Assembly (NCBI RefSeq): GCF_954871325.1
Contig: NC_088776.1
Location: 37,310,508 to 37,374,507 of the forward strand
DNA: 64,000 nt
Reading direction: 5' to 3'
Source of the DNA: Gordionus sp. m RMFG-2023
Taxonomy: Eukaryota > Nematomorpha > Gordioida > Chordodea > Parachordodidae
The position numbers and the translations under genes were made by a program. Shown in pieces: positions 1 to 13,500 of the stretch (position 1 is its first letter; the number at the start of each line of letters is the position of its first letter). The notes under the pieces were generated by a model. The model was given only the letters and a program-made list of their open reading frames with translations. It searched no databases and was not told where the DNA came from.

Positions 1-1707
1 GGATAATGAAAAGATATATTTTCAAAAATTTTCATTTTTGAATCATAATTATTTTCTAACACATTATAATTTAATCTTATTCAAATTAATCTATTAAATG
101 ATAAAAATTATCATTATAAAATTATTATATTGCATATTTTTTTATTTTCACCTCTTTTATTATACTCAATCTTAGTAATGAAATTATCACAACGCTCTAA
201 TTGTCTATCAGTACTAATTATGAAAACGTGTTACTTTAGGCATGGCTTTATATTTTTAAGATAATTATGGATTCAAAATAGAAATTAACATCTGAGGCTT
301 GTTTTAAGTACATTTTTTTGCTTAGTAACTATAATTAATTATAACGACCTATTATTAGAAATGGTACTTTCAATTCTGCCATGCTTATATTAGAATTCCT
401 TTAGATTATTTAGGGCTGCATATACTTTTTTCGATATTATTGTTAAAATTTATACCGGATATTTTAACAGTATGATTCGAATGAGGGTGATTATTATTTT
501 AGAAATTTTTTTTCACCATTTGTAGATATCATTGATTTCGTACAATATTATTTGCAATTTTAATCCTCACTAATGATATTGAGAAGAGATAATTTTGCGT
601 TTTTGTAAAAAATGACAAAAGATACATATGGTGTGGCAACGTCAAAATAAAATATATGACTTAAGAATGTGATCTATCAAGCAAATTGTGATTAACAAAA
701 TTTTTTTTTAAAAAATACAACTATAATTTTTTTTTAAATTTGACATCATAAACGTTATAATGGTGTGTGATTCCATAACAAATCAACAAAAAAAACACGA
801 TTTTCAACCCGACTATCTCAGATTTTTGTAGCTAGAGTTTGAATAGATTATAACTAAGAAAAAAATTTTAACCTTAAAAAGCGGCTGAGATACGGGCCTC
901 TAAAGGTCGAAATAGAGCTTTTTGGGCAAATAACTCTCACTTTAATTTTAAATATCGGATATAATTGAGCTAAAAGCGTTATTTAAATTTCTTTATATAG
1001 ACCTATGGTAGGCCTTTAAAGTTATATAATATTAAATATTGTTTAAAAATTATAATGTCAATAACCGGAAATAAAAAACCGAAGTATTTTTTTTTCTCTA
1101 AAATTTGTTTTTGCATAGATATAGAAATAATGAATAAATGAGCAATATGGCATTGTAATCATTAGTTTATTGCAAATATTCTTAACAAATTGATATTAAA
1201 CATTATAAGTCAAAAGCTCTCAAATATTTTATGTTTAATATTTAAAAGAATAATTATTTATGATCTGGATTTTTTTTGGGAGAGGGGGGGATTTTCTCCT
1301 CATAAAATAACTAAACACAATTAATTTTTGATCGTAATTTACTAAGACAAAATTTAATTTTTATATATTATAAATTCAATAATTTCCACATTTTCCTTAA
1401 GTAGCATAAAAGAATGAAAGTTTTGTATTCCGAGACCGGGTTTGCCCAAGATATTTTTCCAATAATATTTATTTTTATAAAAATTAAATTAATCTAAGGT
1501 GTTTAATATTTGATACTTATATGGATGCTGAAGGTAGCTTTCAACCTTTTGGTAATGTTTGCCATGGGCTATTACGAAAAATATCACTTCACTTTGAAAT
1601 TAAAGTTCATGATGGCTTAGATTATGAATTTTATTCATATATCAATTACTACAACAGAAAAAAATGCATTTATGATAAATTTTTAAATTTTGATTTTAAG
1701 AAAACTA

Positions 1708-3056
1708 CAGGGATGTGAACCCTTCGACAAAAAAAAGGGTCCAGGTCCGGGTACAGTAATAAAATTTAAAAAGGGGTCCGGGTTTAAGGTACGGGTTCAT
1801 AAAAAAATGACTCAAAATAAGGCCTTTTTTTTATCCATTTATTATTATACTTCAATATATACACATACATAATTTACAAATATTTAAAAATGAAATAATT
1901 TATATTTTAAATGTTTTATGCACAATCATAATATCCTAAAATATCATCCTTGAGATTTCCACGTAAATTAGACAATATATATTTCAAAGATGAGAATCCA
2001 CATTCTACGCTGACCTAAAATAGATAGTTATCCCTATAACACATAAATTATTGTACTTGTGTCGCCGGTATAGCCATGCCGATTCTAGACAAGATATATA
2101 TAATTCTGGATATATTGAAGAATTTTCTTCCTAGAATTTTAAAATATTTGTATCCTTATTTATTCTCTTAACACTGAGAAATTTTCTATTAAAGATTTAA
2201 TAGGAATTTTTTGATCCTCCTTTCTATTTGATGATTATTTGATATTTTTCCTCTATCTAAAAGTAAAATTTCAAGATCATCAATGTTGCTATCATTATCA
2301 TTATTACCACTACAACTAATAGATCATAGCCTCCAATATGTTGTAAATAATGGAGTTATGCGTATGACATAAATTCTTAAGACGGGTTTTAGCCATCTGT
2401 TTTTGCTCAATACTTAATAAATAAAACTTGATATCGAGAGTCTTAATATATAGAGGTGCATACAACACTATTTTGCAAATATTGTTGCTCTAGAATTTTC
2501 ATGTTTTCTAATATTTTGTATGCAAAAGGATTAGTAAATCTATCTAAATCTAATCGGCATCTAATCCATAGGCCATAAAAATCATATAAACATAATTGTT
2601 CTGATTGTAATCTTAATGTTGTTATTTTTAAGAACTAATAAGGTCCTTTATTTGGCAACAATTATCTTCCGACAAAATGCACATGCTCCAATAATAAAAT
2701 CATTACAGAAATTTTTCAGACTTAATAATCGTTCTAGCATCATATAAATTTAGGATCAACGTGTTGTGCAATCTAATATTACCATTGACCTTTTCATTGA
2801 TTTTATTATTCTTACAATTGTGGGAGTTCTTAAATATTTTGCAACATCGAGTTTTAAAGTAAATGGAAGTCCAGGAAGAAAATTGAAAGAAAAGTATAGA
2901 TAAAATAAATGATTCCACAAAAAAAGTTAATAAAATTTTAAAAAATTATATTATTTTTTATGACACCTAGAACCCTTGGACCCTCCTCTTTTAAAAAGGG
3001 TCAGGGTTCAAGTACAACCAAAATACGAGGGTTCAGGGTCCGGGTTCACATCACTG
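1708..3056 (-). mobile_element. hAT transposon, degraded, with exact 8-bp target-site duplication
   Basis: Terminal inverted repeats cagggatgtgaaccc (left) and gggttcacatcactg (right), flanked on both sides by gaaaacta (1700-1707 and 3057-3064). Subterminal regions carry repeated gggtcc/gggttc motifs. On the minus strand at about 1921-2010 the transposase C-terminal dimerisation segment survives: VECGFSSLKYILSNLRG, as in ZBED5-like hAT proteins. The rest of the coding region has decayed, so the copy is inactive. Confidence 0.85.
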
Positions 3057-3705
3057 GAAAACTAATCATTTTAGTTAAGAAAAAAATAATTGGTCTTAAA
3101 TCTGTAAATTTATTAAAGCTCACTTTTATATCTATATGAGTTTCCTAAAAATTAGAATTAAATTAGTATTTCCTTTAATTGATTTTCTCTTTTAACCTTT
3201 ATTGATGAAAAACGGTTTTTATTTTACCAGGCATCATACAACTCTTTTAATATGAATTAAGAAATTTTCGAATAATATCTATAAATAATCTTGAAAATTA
3301 CTTACAACCTTTATTATATTTGGATAGAATATAACTCCCTTTCCCTTGACCAATTATTTTTCTATCCTTGCCATAGATTCAGTCGTAGAAAATTATTCTT
3401 GTTTTGAAAGTCCAAGAATTTGGTAAACCGCCAATGTCTGAATTTTTTCATTTCGAGAATGAGTTGTTTCCAACTTGTTTTTCAATTGCTTAATGATTTC
3501 ACATTCATCATTAATATTAAAATTGCCTTCTGAAAATATTTCTTAATTTTTTATGTCAGACAATGCAAATTTTATCGTTAATGATTTATTCTGGCTAATT
3601 ATCCAAGGAAGTACATTTCTTATGCCTTCAAAACGTATTTATTTATCCAAATTGTGCGAATTTTAGAACGAAGTAAATACCAATAATAGCACACCCTCCT
3701 TCTAA

Positions 3706-3893
3706 GAGACCTGCAGGCCCGGCCCTAAACTCGGGTAAACGGGCCCTGCCGTGATTTAATTTATTTAAATATACCAGGGTCAGGCCTATAATTTTTTTAG
3801 AAACCGGACTGGGCTGAATATTTTAAATCATTATTAAAAAATCCAGAACGGGCTGTGAAAATGGTACCTCTGCAGGCCTCTGATTTAAATATC
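3706..3893. mobile_element. Short non-autonomous element, gggccgg-rich (hAT-like)
   Basis: The ends gagacctgcaggcccgg and tacctctgcaggcctctg are inverse to each other, with internal gggcct/ggcccg motifs. Related sequence is at 40277-40530 and 51726-51890. No clear target-site duplication was found. Confidence 0.5.
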
Positions 3894-4554
3894 AAATATT
3901 TAAAATTTTAGCTTAAATATATTACAATTAATAATTTATCAAATATTTATTACAAATTTTTACAATTTACTAATGATTAAAATGCCATATCTTTTAAACC
4001 TGAGCTCGGCCCAACTTAAGATTTTGCACATTTATTATATAGTTATATACCTATATATAAAAAAAATTGAGAGAAAAAAATATCGATTTGATTTATGACA
4101 TTTCCGGTTTCTTATATTTAAAAATTTAACAATGATTAACATTATATAAATTTAAAGGTGTACCATTAGGCTATATAAAAATATTTAAATGACGCTTCTA
4201 GCTATATATCCAAAGATATTTAAATTAAAGGGAGCGAATTTTGCCCAAAATGCCACACTCTTTCGACCTTTAGAGGCTCGTATCTCAGACGCTGTTTGGA
4301 GTTGGAGGCTAAAATTTTATTTTTTTCTTAGTTATACTTAACTTATAATATATGCAAACTCAAGTAAAAATTTTATAAAAATCTGAGTGGGTCGGGTTGA
4401 AATCATGTTGATTTGTCATGGAATTCACCATATATGTCCTAAGCTGGGTTTAAATTTGTAAAGTGATGATGTAATATAAAACTCATAGAATAAATATAAA
4501 CTATATAACATCACTAACGACGCCACTAGGTTAAATATTTTATGAAAAAAATAC

Positions 4555-7500
4555 TTTGTTCTTGATTTGGTTAGGAGTATCTGTTAAATATATAGAGGTC
4601 ATTTCCTCACTAGCACTCATTTTCGTCTGAGCCCCTTGGAGGGAAGGTATAAAGGACGAGTATATCATAGCGGGCTTGGCGTAACCTAATTTCGGAGCTA
4701 CGTCACGGGTCATACGGAAGTAGGGGTCCTGATTTAAATTAATAAGGGTAAAATTATGAAAGAAAGCTAAATAAATGGGAAAATTTAAGAATAGATCGAT
4801 GACATATTACTAACTAGACTGATGAATTATTTATTAAAATGTATCTAAATATGGTTCTTATATAATAAGTGAAATTTAAAATTTATGAAAATTTTAAAAA
4901 TCAGTTTTATTTAATAATGAATTTTTCTTATATGGGTAACAAAAATGGCGTCTCAACAGTTGATTTATATTTAATGACTCTTAAAAATTCATAGGTCATA
5001 GGTCATTATATAGATGGGGTATGTAGCAGTTTCAAGAATCTTAAGAGAATAGCTTAATTTCATGAAAATTTTTTGATGCAATCGCTTCAAGAAGGGGGTA
5101 AAATTTTAATTTACTTTATTAAAATTATTTCCTTCAACACTGTGTTACAATTGAACTGATACCATTTTTGTTTTAGTAATAGATTTATCAATTATAAGAA
5201 TAATTTAATAAAATTTTAATCGAGAGAAAGATATATTATTAATGTTTTCTGCAAATTTTATTAAATTCTATCAACAGGGTCTAATATGCACATACAAAGT
5301 TGTACAACAAAATTCGAACTTACCCACATTAAAAATTTATTAAATTCTACATTTAAGTTGACGACGATTTAAAAAAAGGTTATCAGTAAAGATGACCTGA
5401 GTTTATTTAAAATTTTAAGACAAGAAAAACATTATAGAGCCAAAACGTTTTTGAAGGAAAAACTGGTCTATAGCAGCCTTGATGCAAAATTTGATGTTAT
5501 TGGATGAGCAGAAAAACAGTATGGTGTTGGCAGACCACACACAGCTCGCACTATGGATAGTTTTGATTCTGTTACCGACTTGACATTCACAGAACAACTC
5601 GTCATGTATCCCAAGAAACTGGTATTTGGCAAACTTCAGTACATCAGATTATTCATAAAAAAATGTAGCTGAAATGTTTAAAAAGAAAAACGCCCAGTAT
5701 CTAACCGATGCGAATAAGATTGCTTCTCTGGTACATACCAAACAATTTATACGAAAAAATACTCAGAAGTTAGTTAGTTTCATATGGTTCACGGATGAAA
5801 AGCTGTTTAAAGTAACTCCACCAGTAAAAAAAACAAATTGCCGTCAATCGATTGCTAGGACAACAACTCAAATTAATTTAAAATGTTAATGTTTACATTT
5901 TGTCGAATTATAAAGTTTAATAAACAATTAACTTTTACATCTTAAAAAGTTCATATTTTGTTTGTCAAACTTTGAATGTGCATAAATTTGAACCCCGTTT
6001 TGAATTTAAATAAATTTGCAGGAAACATGTAGTTTATCCCATAAAATTATATCGAATTATTTTTAAACATTAAAAATTTGGGATATACAGTTCCTTTTAA
6101 AAGTAATCCAACAAGGAATACAATATTATTTAATATATAAAATTCTATAATTCTCTTATATTATGGACCTTAAATTTTTTTACCTGATCAATGGCGCATG
6201 GTATGAGACACCTCATTTCCTTAGTTTTTGCATTTTCAACACCGAATATATGAGGGAATGAACCGGTGAAGCATGGTGCCGCCTCGACAGCCGGGAACTG
6301 AATTTTACCTATGGAATCCGATTCACCTAGCCCGAAGATCGATTTGATTTGATTAAAATTAACAAGTTTTTGGATACGCAATATATGGGAATAGAAGGCC
6401 CGGCTTTGGCTTTAACATTTGATTATTTTAAAAAAAATAGTAATTAAAGTATCGAAATAATAAAATAAATATTTATTAAACAATCCTATAATTTTAATTA
6501 AAAGAAACGTAACAATACTTAATTTGATAAATAAATTAAATTAAATATATTAAAAAAACATCTAGCAATATTATTTTAATTTCTTTTTCAACTTGTCACG
6601 TTCCGAGAAATTAAGATTTACGATCATTGGAGCATTATTGATTTTAAAGGAACCGGAACAGAAGAGATACGCAATTGTGTTCCAGGTTCCTGATGTAATA
6701 CAATAAAATGTTTATAAAAAGGTAGTATTTAAAGGCACTGTAAAAATTAGTAGTTTATACCTAATATAATCAAGATCACTAAAAATGAAAGTTTTATCGA
6801 GCTCGAACCCACAAGCAATTATATCTTTAGCGTTTTCTATGGCTAATGTGTGAGTTTGCTCCAAGGTTAAATCTTTCCAAAAAAATTTTTCGTCATCTGT
6901 CATTTGAATTACCATGGGAACATCAAATATGTCCTGTAACCATCTTTATAAGATTTTAAGGTTAATTTTTTATTTATTTTAAAAATGTTTTAAAGAAATA
7001 TTTGGCAAAATCATTAAAAAAAAGTAGATTTAGAATTAATATTCTGGTTTAGCTAATTATCCAGGTAGAACTTATTTAAAAAATTAACAAGAAGTTACCT
7101 GATTTATATATAACTTCTAATTCATAGAAATCAATTAGTAAATAAATCATGCTCTTTAACAAAAACTATAAGATATAATTAATTAAATATATTTGGCATA
7201 TCTATTTTTTTTTTAAATTATTACAATATTTTTTCTAAAGCAAGATTTTAAAAAAGTGCAAAAAGAACCTGTAATAGAAACAATTAGCCTCAAAGGCAAT
7301 TAAATATATGATGAATTTTAAATATATATTATTATTAATTGTGTACGACGATTAATTGTTTGTTTTGTAAAAGATATATATACTGCGGTACAAAATATAA
7401 AAAATAGTTAAAATTATAATAAAATTTGGTATCACTACAATGGCGCAGTCGTTTCAAATGGAGAAATATAATATAAAGGAGTGCAATATGGAATTTTATT

Positions 7501-10500
7501 TATCAAAGATGGAATTCATATTTAAAATCGCAAAAATAGAAGACAAAAAATCATTTTTATTAGCGAAAATAGGATTAGAGGTTTATTCTAAATTATTTAA
7601 TTTGTGTTTGCCAAAGACATTAGAGGAAATATCATATGATGATATAATTAAACTTTTAAAAAATTATTATATGAAGAAGACGAATTTCATGTTAGAAAGA
7701 TATTATTTTTTTAAAATGGAACAAGAAAAAGATGAAACCATCGTAGAGTATATTAATAAATTAAAGATAAAGGCAAAGACGTGTGAATTTAAAGATATGT
7801 ATAATACAGTATTGCGGGACAAATTAGTGTCAGGAATTAATAATGGAAAAATATTAATGAAATTAATTAACACGCAGGACTTGACATGGGAAAGTGCAAT
7901 ACAAATCGCGACCGCAATGGAGACTACAGAAATGATGTCGTATGAAAAATTATCTGCAGGGAAGGAGATAAATAAAATCTCAAAAACAGTAACAAGGGAG
8001 CAGTATGACAAGTACAAACCAGTATCAAAAATTATTTGCTATTGTTGTGGATTAGGAGATCACATAAAACCTAAGTGCCCTAATTTGAATGCCATCTGCC
8101 ATAATTGTGGGATAAAAGGACATTTACAAAAAGTATGCAGAAGGAATCGTGGGAAGAAAGAATATATTCGAACGATAGATGTTCCAGAAAATGAGCGAGA
8201 AAGTTTTGAGGATTGGGAATTTCCAGAGGAGTCTCGAGAAAAATTTGAGGTGAAATTATTGATAGATAAAATTTATATTAAATTTTTAATTGACACAGGA
8301 TCGGCAGTCTCCATTTTGAATATAGAAGACGTTTACCGTTTAAAAATACCAGTAACAAAAACGGATATTATTTTAAAATCTTAAAAATAATGTAATGATC
8401 AATATTAAAGGTAAATGTATATTACCCGTTAATCATGAATTTATTATTGTAAACAATGGGATTAATTTGATAGGTAGAAACCTAATAAACAAATTAAAAT
8501 TAATAAAAATAAATCAATGTAATAGTTAATGAGGTTTGGGAGAATAATATTGTACATAAATTTTCCTTATTATTTACTAAAAAATTAGGTTTACTAAGAG
8601 GGTTTAAGGCCAGTTTAGCGGTAAAATCCAACCCTCAGTTTCAATGTATGAAAAGTAGACCGATACCATTTGCGTGGAAGGCAAAACTCGAAACGGAATT
8701 ACAACGACTGGAATCCATGGGAGTTTTAGAAAGACTAAAATACTCGAATATAGCTTCTCCAATTGTGCCCGTATTGAAGAAAGATGGATCGAATTTGCGG
8801 TGATTTCAGACAAACGGTTAATGCAAATATTTTGATAGATAAATATCCTTTACCCAGAATTAATGAATTATTAGCCACACTAGGTAATGGGTGTAAATAT
8901 ACAGTATTAGATTTATCCGAAGCGTATTTTCAAATAGAGCTAGATGAGGAGGCAAAAAAGCTGTTAGTAATCAACACGCCTAGTGGATTGTATCGCTTCA
9001 CAAGACTTCCGTTTGGGGTAGCCTCAGCGCCAGCGATTTTTCAACAAGCAATGGATTCATTATTAAAGATTACCTGGAGTAGAGGTATATTTGGACAATA
9101 TAATAATTACGGGGGAATCAATTGAGAGTCATAAGAAAAATTTAATAAATGTATTAAAGATGTTAGAAATAAACGGTATGAAATTAAATATAAAAAAATG
9201 TGATTTTTTTAAAGAAAAGATTGAATTCTTAGGTCATACCGTTAGCGAAGAGGGAATTACGACAACAAATAAGAATGTCAATGCAATTTTAGACGCACCG
9301 TTACCTAAAAACGTTAAAGAATTACAAGCTTTTATCGGTATAATAAATTATTATCAAAAATTTATAAACAATTTTTCGACTATTGCCGCTCCATTATATA
9401 GGCTTTTAAGGAAAGATGTGCCATGGAAATGGACAAATAATGAAACAATTGTAATTAATAAATTTAAAAAATTAATATCAGAAGCACCAATTTTAACACA
9501 TTATAATCCGGAAAAACCGATAATTCTAGCTGCTGATGCGTCTCAACATGGAATAGGATCAGTTATATCTCATATCATTAACAACGAGGAAAAACCGATT
9601 GGATACGCGTCTCGAACATTAAATGCTGCCGAACGAAATTAGAGTAAGATAGAGCGTGAGGCTTTAGCAATTATATTTGGATTAATTAAATTTAAACAAT
9701 ATTTAATTGGCAGACATTTCATTATCATTACTGACCATAAACCCCTAATATCGTTACTTAATCCATATAAAAGAATAACAGATATGTCATCCAGATTAGT
9801 AAGATGGTCATTACTACTAGCAAATTATGATTATGAATTGCAACTTCGAGGGACAAAAAAAAATAGTAATGCGGATATGCTTTCCCGGTTTCCAATTGTC
9901 GGTAAACCATCTGCTTGGGAAGAGTTAGATATTAATTTAATAGTATCGGATGCTCCACAATTTATTTCAGCGTTAGATATAAAAGCACACACAAGAAATG
10001 ACCCGGTATTATCAAAGGTTTCACGTTACCTTACAACTGGATGGCCAAAGATAATAGAGGAAAATATAAAACCGTTTTTCAGCGCCGAAATGAACTCACG
10101 ATGGAGGCAGGGTGTATATTATGGGGATTAAGAACCATAATTCCAAAAAAATTACAAGTAAATATTTTGTCTTTTTTACATATGGGGCATCAGGGTTATA
10201 CTAAAACAAAATTATTGGCACAAGAGAACGTTTGGTGGCCGAATATTAACGAAAATATCGAATTACACGGTAAGAATTGTGAATTATGTCAAACAAATAA
10301 TCCTGGCAATAAAACGTTCATAGGGAAATGGCCCTCCGTAAATAAACCATAGGGAAGAATTCATTTAGATTTTGCCGGACCAATTAACGGAGATATATAT
10401 CTAGTAATAATAGTTTTAGTAAATGGCCTGAAACACAAAAAATGACGACGAATAATTTTACTGAAGTAAGAAAATTGTTGTTAAGACTTTTTGCTATTTT

Positions 10501-13500
10501 CGGTTACCCCAATACGATTGTTACGGATAATGGCCCCCCATTTCAAAGTAGAGAATTTAATTTATTTTGCAAACAATTATCAATTAAAAATGTATATAGT
10601 GCCCCATACCACCCTAGAACCAAGGGAGAGGCGGAGCGGTTAGTACAAACTTTTAAAATTTTTTTAAAAAAACATAATGATTATAATAAAATACAAGATT
10701 TTTTGTTTAATTATCGAAATACGCCACAAATAACCACAAAACAATCACCAAGTTCAATTATGCTTAAATTTCAACCCATAGGACCTTTACAATTATTAAA
10801 ACCAATTTATCCTCATCCATATATACCTCAGTTACCAGGTTTTTTTAATATAAATGAAAAAATATATGCAAAACATTTTAAAAAAGATAATTGGATACCA
10901 GGTATCATCGTTAAAAGAACAGGACCAATGACGTTTTTAGTTGAAACTAAATTAGGGGTAAGGAGAAGGCATATTAATCAGTTAAAACATAGGTACGACA
11001 ACTCCGATTTAAAAAATAAAGAGGAGGGAAGAGAAGAAGAAACGATGCAAACGATCATATACAAAATTCGATAGCAAAAGACATTGAGCCTATACAAAAC
11101 TCAATGACCAAAGACATTGATCCTATACACGAATTGGTGACCAAAGACATTGACCCAATACAAGACTCAATAAACAAAAACACCATCATAAATGATAAGA
11201 TGAAAATCGACAGTAATGAGCAAACGGTGGTAGAGAACGAAAGTACAAGCAGCCGTTATCCAAAACGGATAAGAAAACAATTTATACCGTTTCAAATCGA
11301 GAGCCCAAAAAAGGAGAGAATAGATGTAATAGAAACAATTAGCCTCAAAGGCAATTAAATATATGATGAATTTTAAATATATATATTATTAATTGTGTAC
11401 GACGATTAATTGTTTGTTCTGTAAAAGATATATATACTGCGGTACAAAATATAAAAAATAGTTAAAATTATAATAAATTTGGTATCACTACAGAACCTTA
11501 TAATCAAATTTGTTGATTGGAGTGAAAAAGCGTTAAGGTTCATACCGCTAGTAAAGACATAATTTCGTGAGTAGGCCGCATTACAAAAAGCTAGAAATAT
11601 AAGTTAAATATAATCTAAAAATGAAAAATTAAGTAAAATCATAGGGGTGGGATGGGGGCAGAGTATAAGAGTCAATCAAAAGGGGGGAAAGAATAAAAAT
11701 AGAATCATTAAAATAACTTAAAAATTAGAGATACAAGTTAAGGTAAAAATTAAGACACAGGGTTTCCCATCCAAAAAAAGTGTCAATCATAAAAGGAAAA
11801 GGTCCGATCAGAAAAGGAAAAGAATCAATCAAAAATGCAAAAGTACCAAAGACTTAGAAAAAAGTCTGATTAAAAAAGGAAGTAAAGAGGTTTAGGAAAA
11901 TTGTCATTATAATCAATTTTTTTTTTGTTGTCAATTTTTCTTAAATTTTTGATATTTTTAAATTTTCCTTATTATTTTATTTCTAACTTTTAGCGATCTC
12001 TTTAAGTCATTTTTAATTTTTATTTTTCTTCTCATTTTTGATCATTCTTTTTTGTCATTTTAAAAATAATTTGTTTATTTCCCCTGTCATTTTTTTTCAA
12101 TTCTCTATTTTTATAGCATTTTTAATTATTCTTTTTCCTATTTTTTTAACCCTGCATAACAATTTTTTGACTTTTCATTATATTTTCTTCTAACAAAAAA
12201 ATAACTCGTTTATTTATATTATTATATATTCATTATAAATATTAATTTTGGTTAATTGCTAATATTGTATAGAAAGAATGTTAAAATTAATAGTTATTTA
12301 TATAAAATCTATTATAATAATTATTTATAATTGTAATCAAAATATGTTGCTATATGAGTGAATATAATAACTAATGTTATAAATTATTAATTATAAATTT
12401 AGGGGAAAAATCAATTTAACTCATACAGAAATTTATATTTGAAAAAAGAATTTTTTTTTTATATATCAGAATCCCGAATATAAATGAGAAAGAAAGGTAC
12501 ATATATATCTTAATTTGAGAAGAAGAAAAATGATTCTAAACAATGAATGGAAGGGGAAAAGATCTAGATCATTCCGGCTGATCGGAAAATGAACCCATAA
12601 AGAATATGAAATTAGATTTTATAATTTGAATTTATATGCGTTGACCTAAGTAGACGTCTTCTTTTGGGTCTCCTGATTTAATCCTTATGGCTCTGCCAGA
12701 GCCTGGTTTCCAAAGGATGTTAAGGTTGTAGTGACAACTGGCACGAATTTATATTCATCAGGAATACAGAGATATTTGTTCGTTTTAAAATCTTCCGTGT
12801 ATTTTAAGATGTCCTTATTGATGTTGGAGGGTGAGATGGGGTCAACACAGGAGCAGTTGGCCAGGTTTGAGTAAAAAATTTTTAAATTATAATAGGTCGG
12901 GCTGGGCTTGGAAAATATTTTTATAAATTGTATTGGGCTGGGCTTTTCAAATTATTATCAGCGTGGACTCTTGGGAATTTTTTTAATATTAACTATGGAT
13001 CAAACATTGACCTATAACAAATTTTTTTTGCAGGCCTGGGCTCGGCCTGATCAAAAAACCAAGGCCCATATTTTATTCCAATTCTCAACTACCAAAATTA
13101 TTATTATCTTTGGTTTGGGTTGGGGAAATTTTTTCAAAATTATTATGGCCTTGGACCTTGCTAGGAATTCGTTCAATATTAAATATTAGGCATAAGTGAT
13201 CAGAAATATTTTAACAAATAATATTGATATTCAAGTGAAAGCTTTAAATATATTTAAATCAAAGCATAGCATTTACACTTAGCTTTAATGGATTGGACAC
13301 GGCCTTTATGGGGGGGGGGGGGGGTTTATAAAGAATAAAAATTGGAAATTATTTTTAAATAACAGGTAACAACTATCATAAAAGTAAGGAAAATTCTCGT
13401 ACCCCGTCCTTTTTGACGGGCTCTGCAAAGCTGACTAACGGGAGCTCTGGTACTCTTAGTTATTATATTATTCATTTTGCCCATCAAGAAAGACGGGTCA

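Larger units (their letters stand above)
757..4437. mobile_element. Old element with long inverted repeats (arms 757-1085 and 4083-4437)
   Basis: The arms match in inverse orientation: for example caaatcaac with tttcaacccgac on the left against gtcgggttga and gttgatttgtc on the right, and cctctaaaggtcg against cgacctttagagg. The inner ends pair at ccggaaataa/tttccggttt. The spacer holds the hAT at 1708-3056 and a minus-strand remnant at about 3330-3560 reading EKIQTLAVYQILGLSK...ESMARIEK, which resembles the helix-turn-helix part of a transposon protein common in arthropods. The superfamily is not identified and no target-site duplication is clear. It lies in WARS1 intron 6. Confidence 0.6.
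7270..11492 (+). mobile_element. Ty3/gypsy LTR retrotransposon (Mag-like), broken fossil with intact ends
   Basis: Bounded by two LTRs of about 170 bp that start TG and end CA, with a 5-bp target duplication gaacc at 7265-7269 and 11493-11497. A tggcgcagtcg primer-binding-like site follows the left LTR directly. Parts in order: Gag with two CCHC zinc knuckles (roughly 7.44-8.2 kb), aspartic protease with a DTGS site (about 8.3 kb), reverse transcriptase and RNase H (about 8.6-9.9 kb), integrase with HHCC zinc finger and TDNGPPF core (about 10.1-11.1 kb). There is no envelope. The coding region is broken, with about six to eight breaks. The LTRs differ at only a few sites, so the insertion is young on the scale of this locus. 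It sits antisense in WARS1 intron 3. Assignment to the Mag clade is an inference from overall layout. Confidence 0.93.

Noticed and set aside
11498-11580. A WARS1 exon (minus strand YVFTSG-like reading) right of the LTR element
   Set aside because: The true exon with [15 protein letters not shown] is at 17161-17280 with matching phase, so this is chance.
12908-13189. 93-codon plus-strand frame
   Set aside because: Lies in a gggctggg-rich repeat; translation is low complexity.
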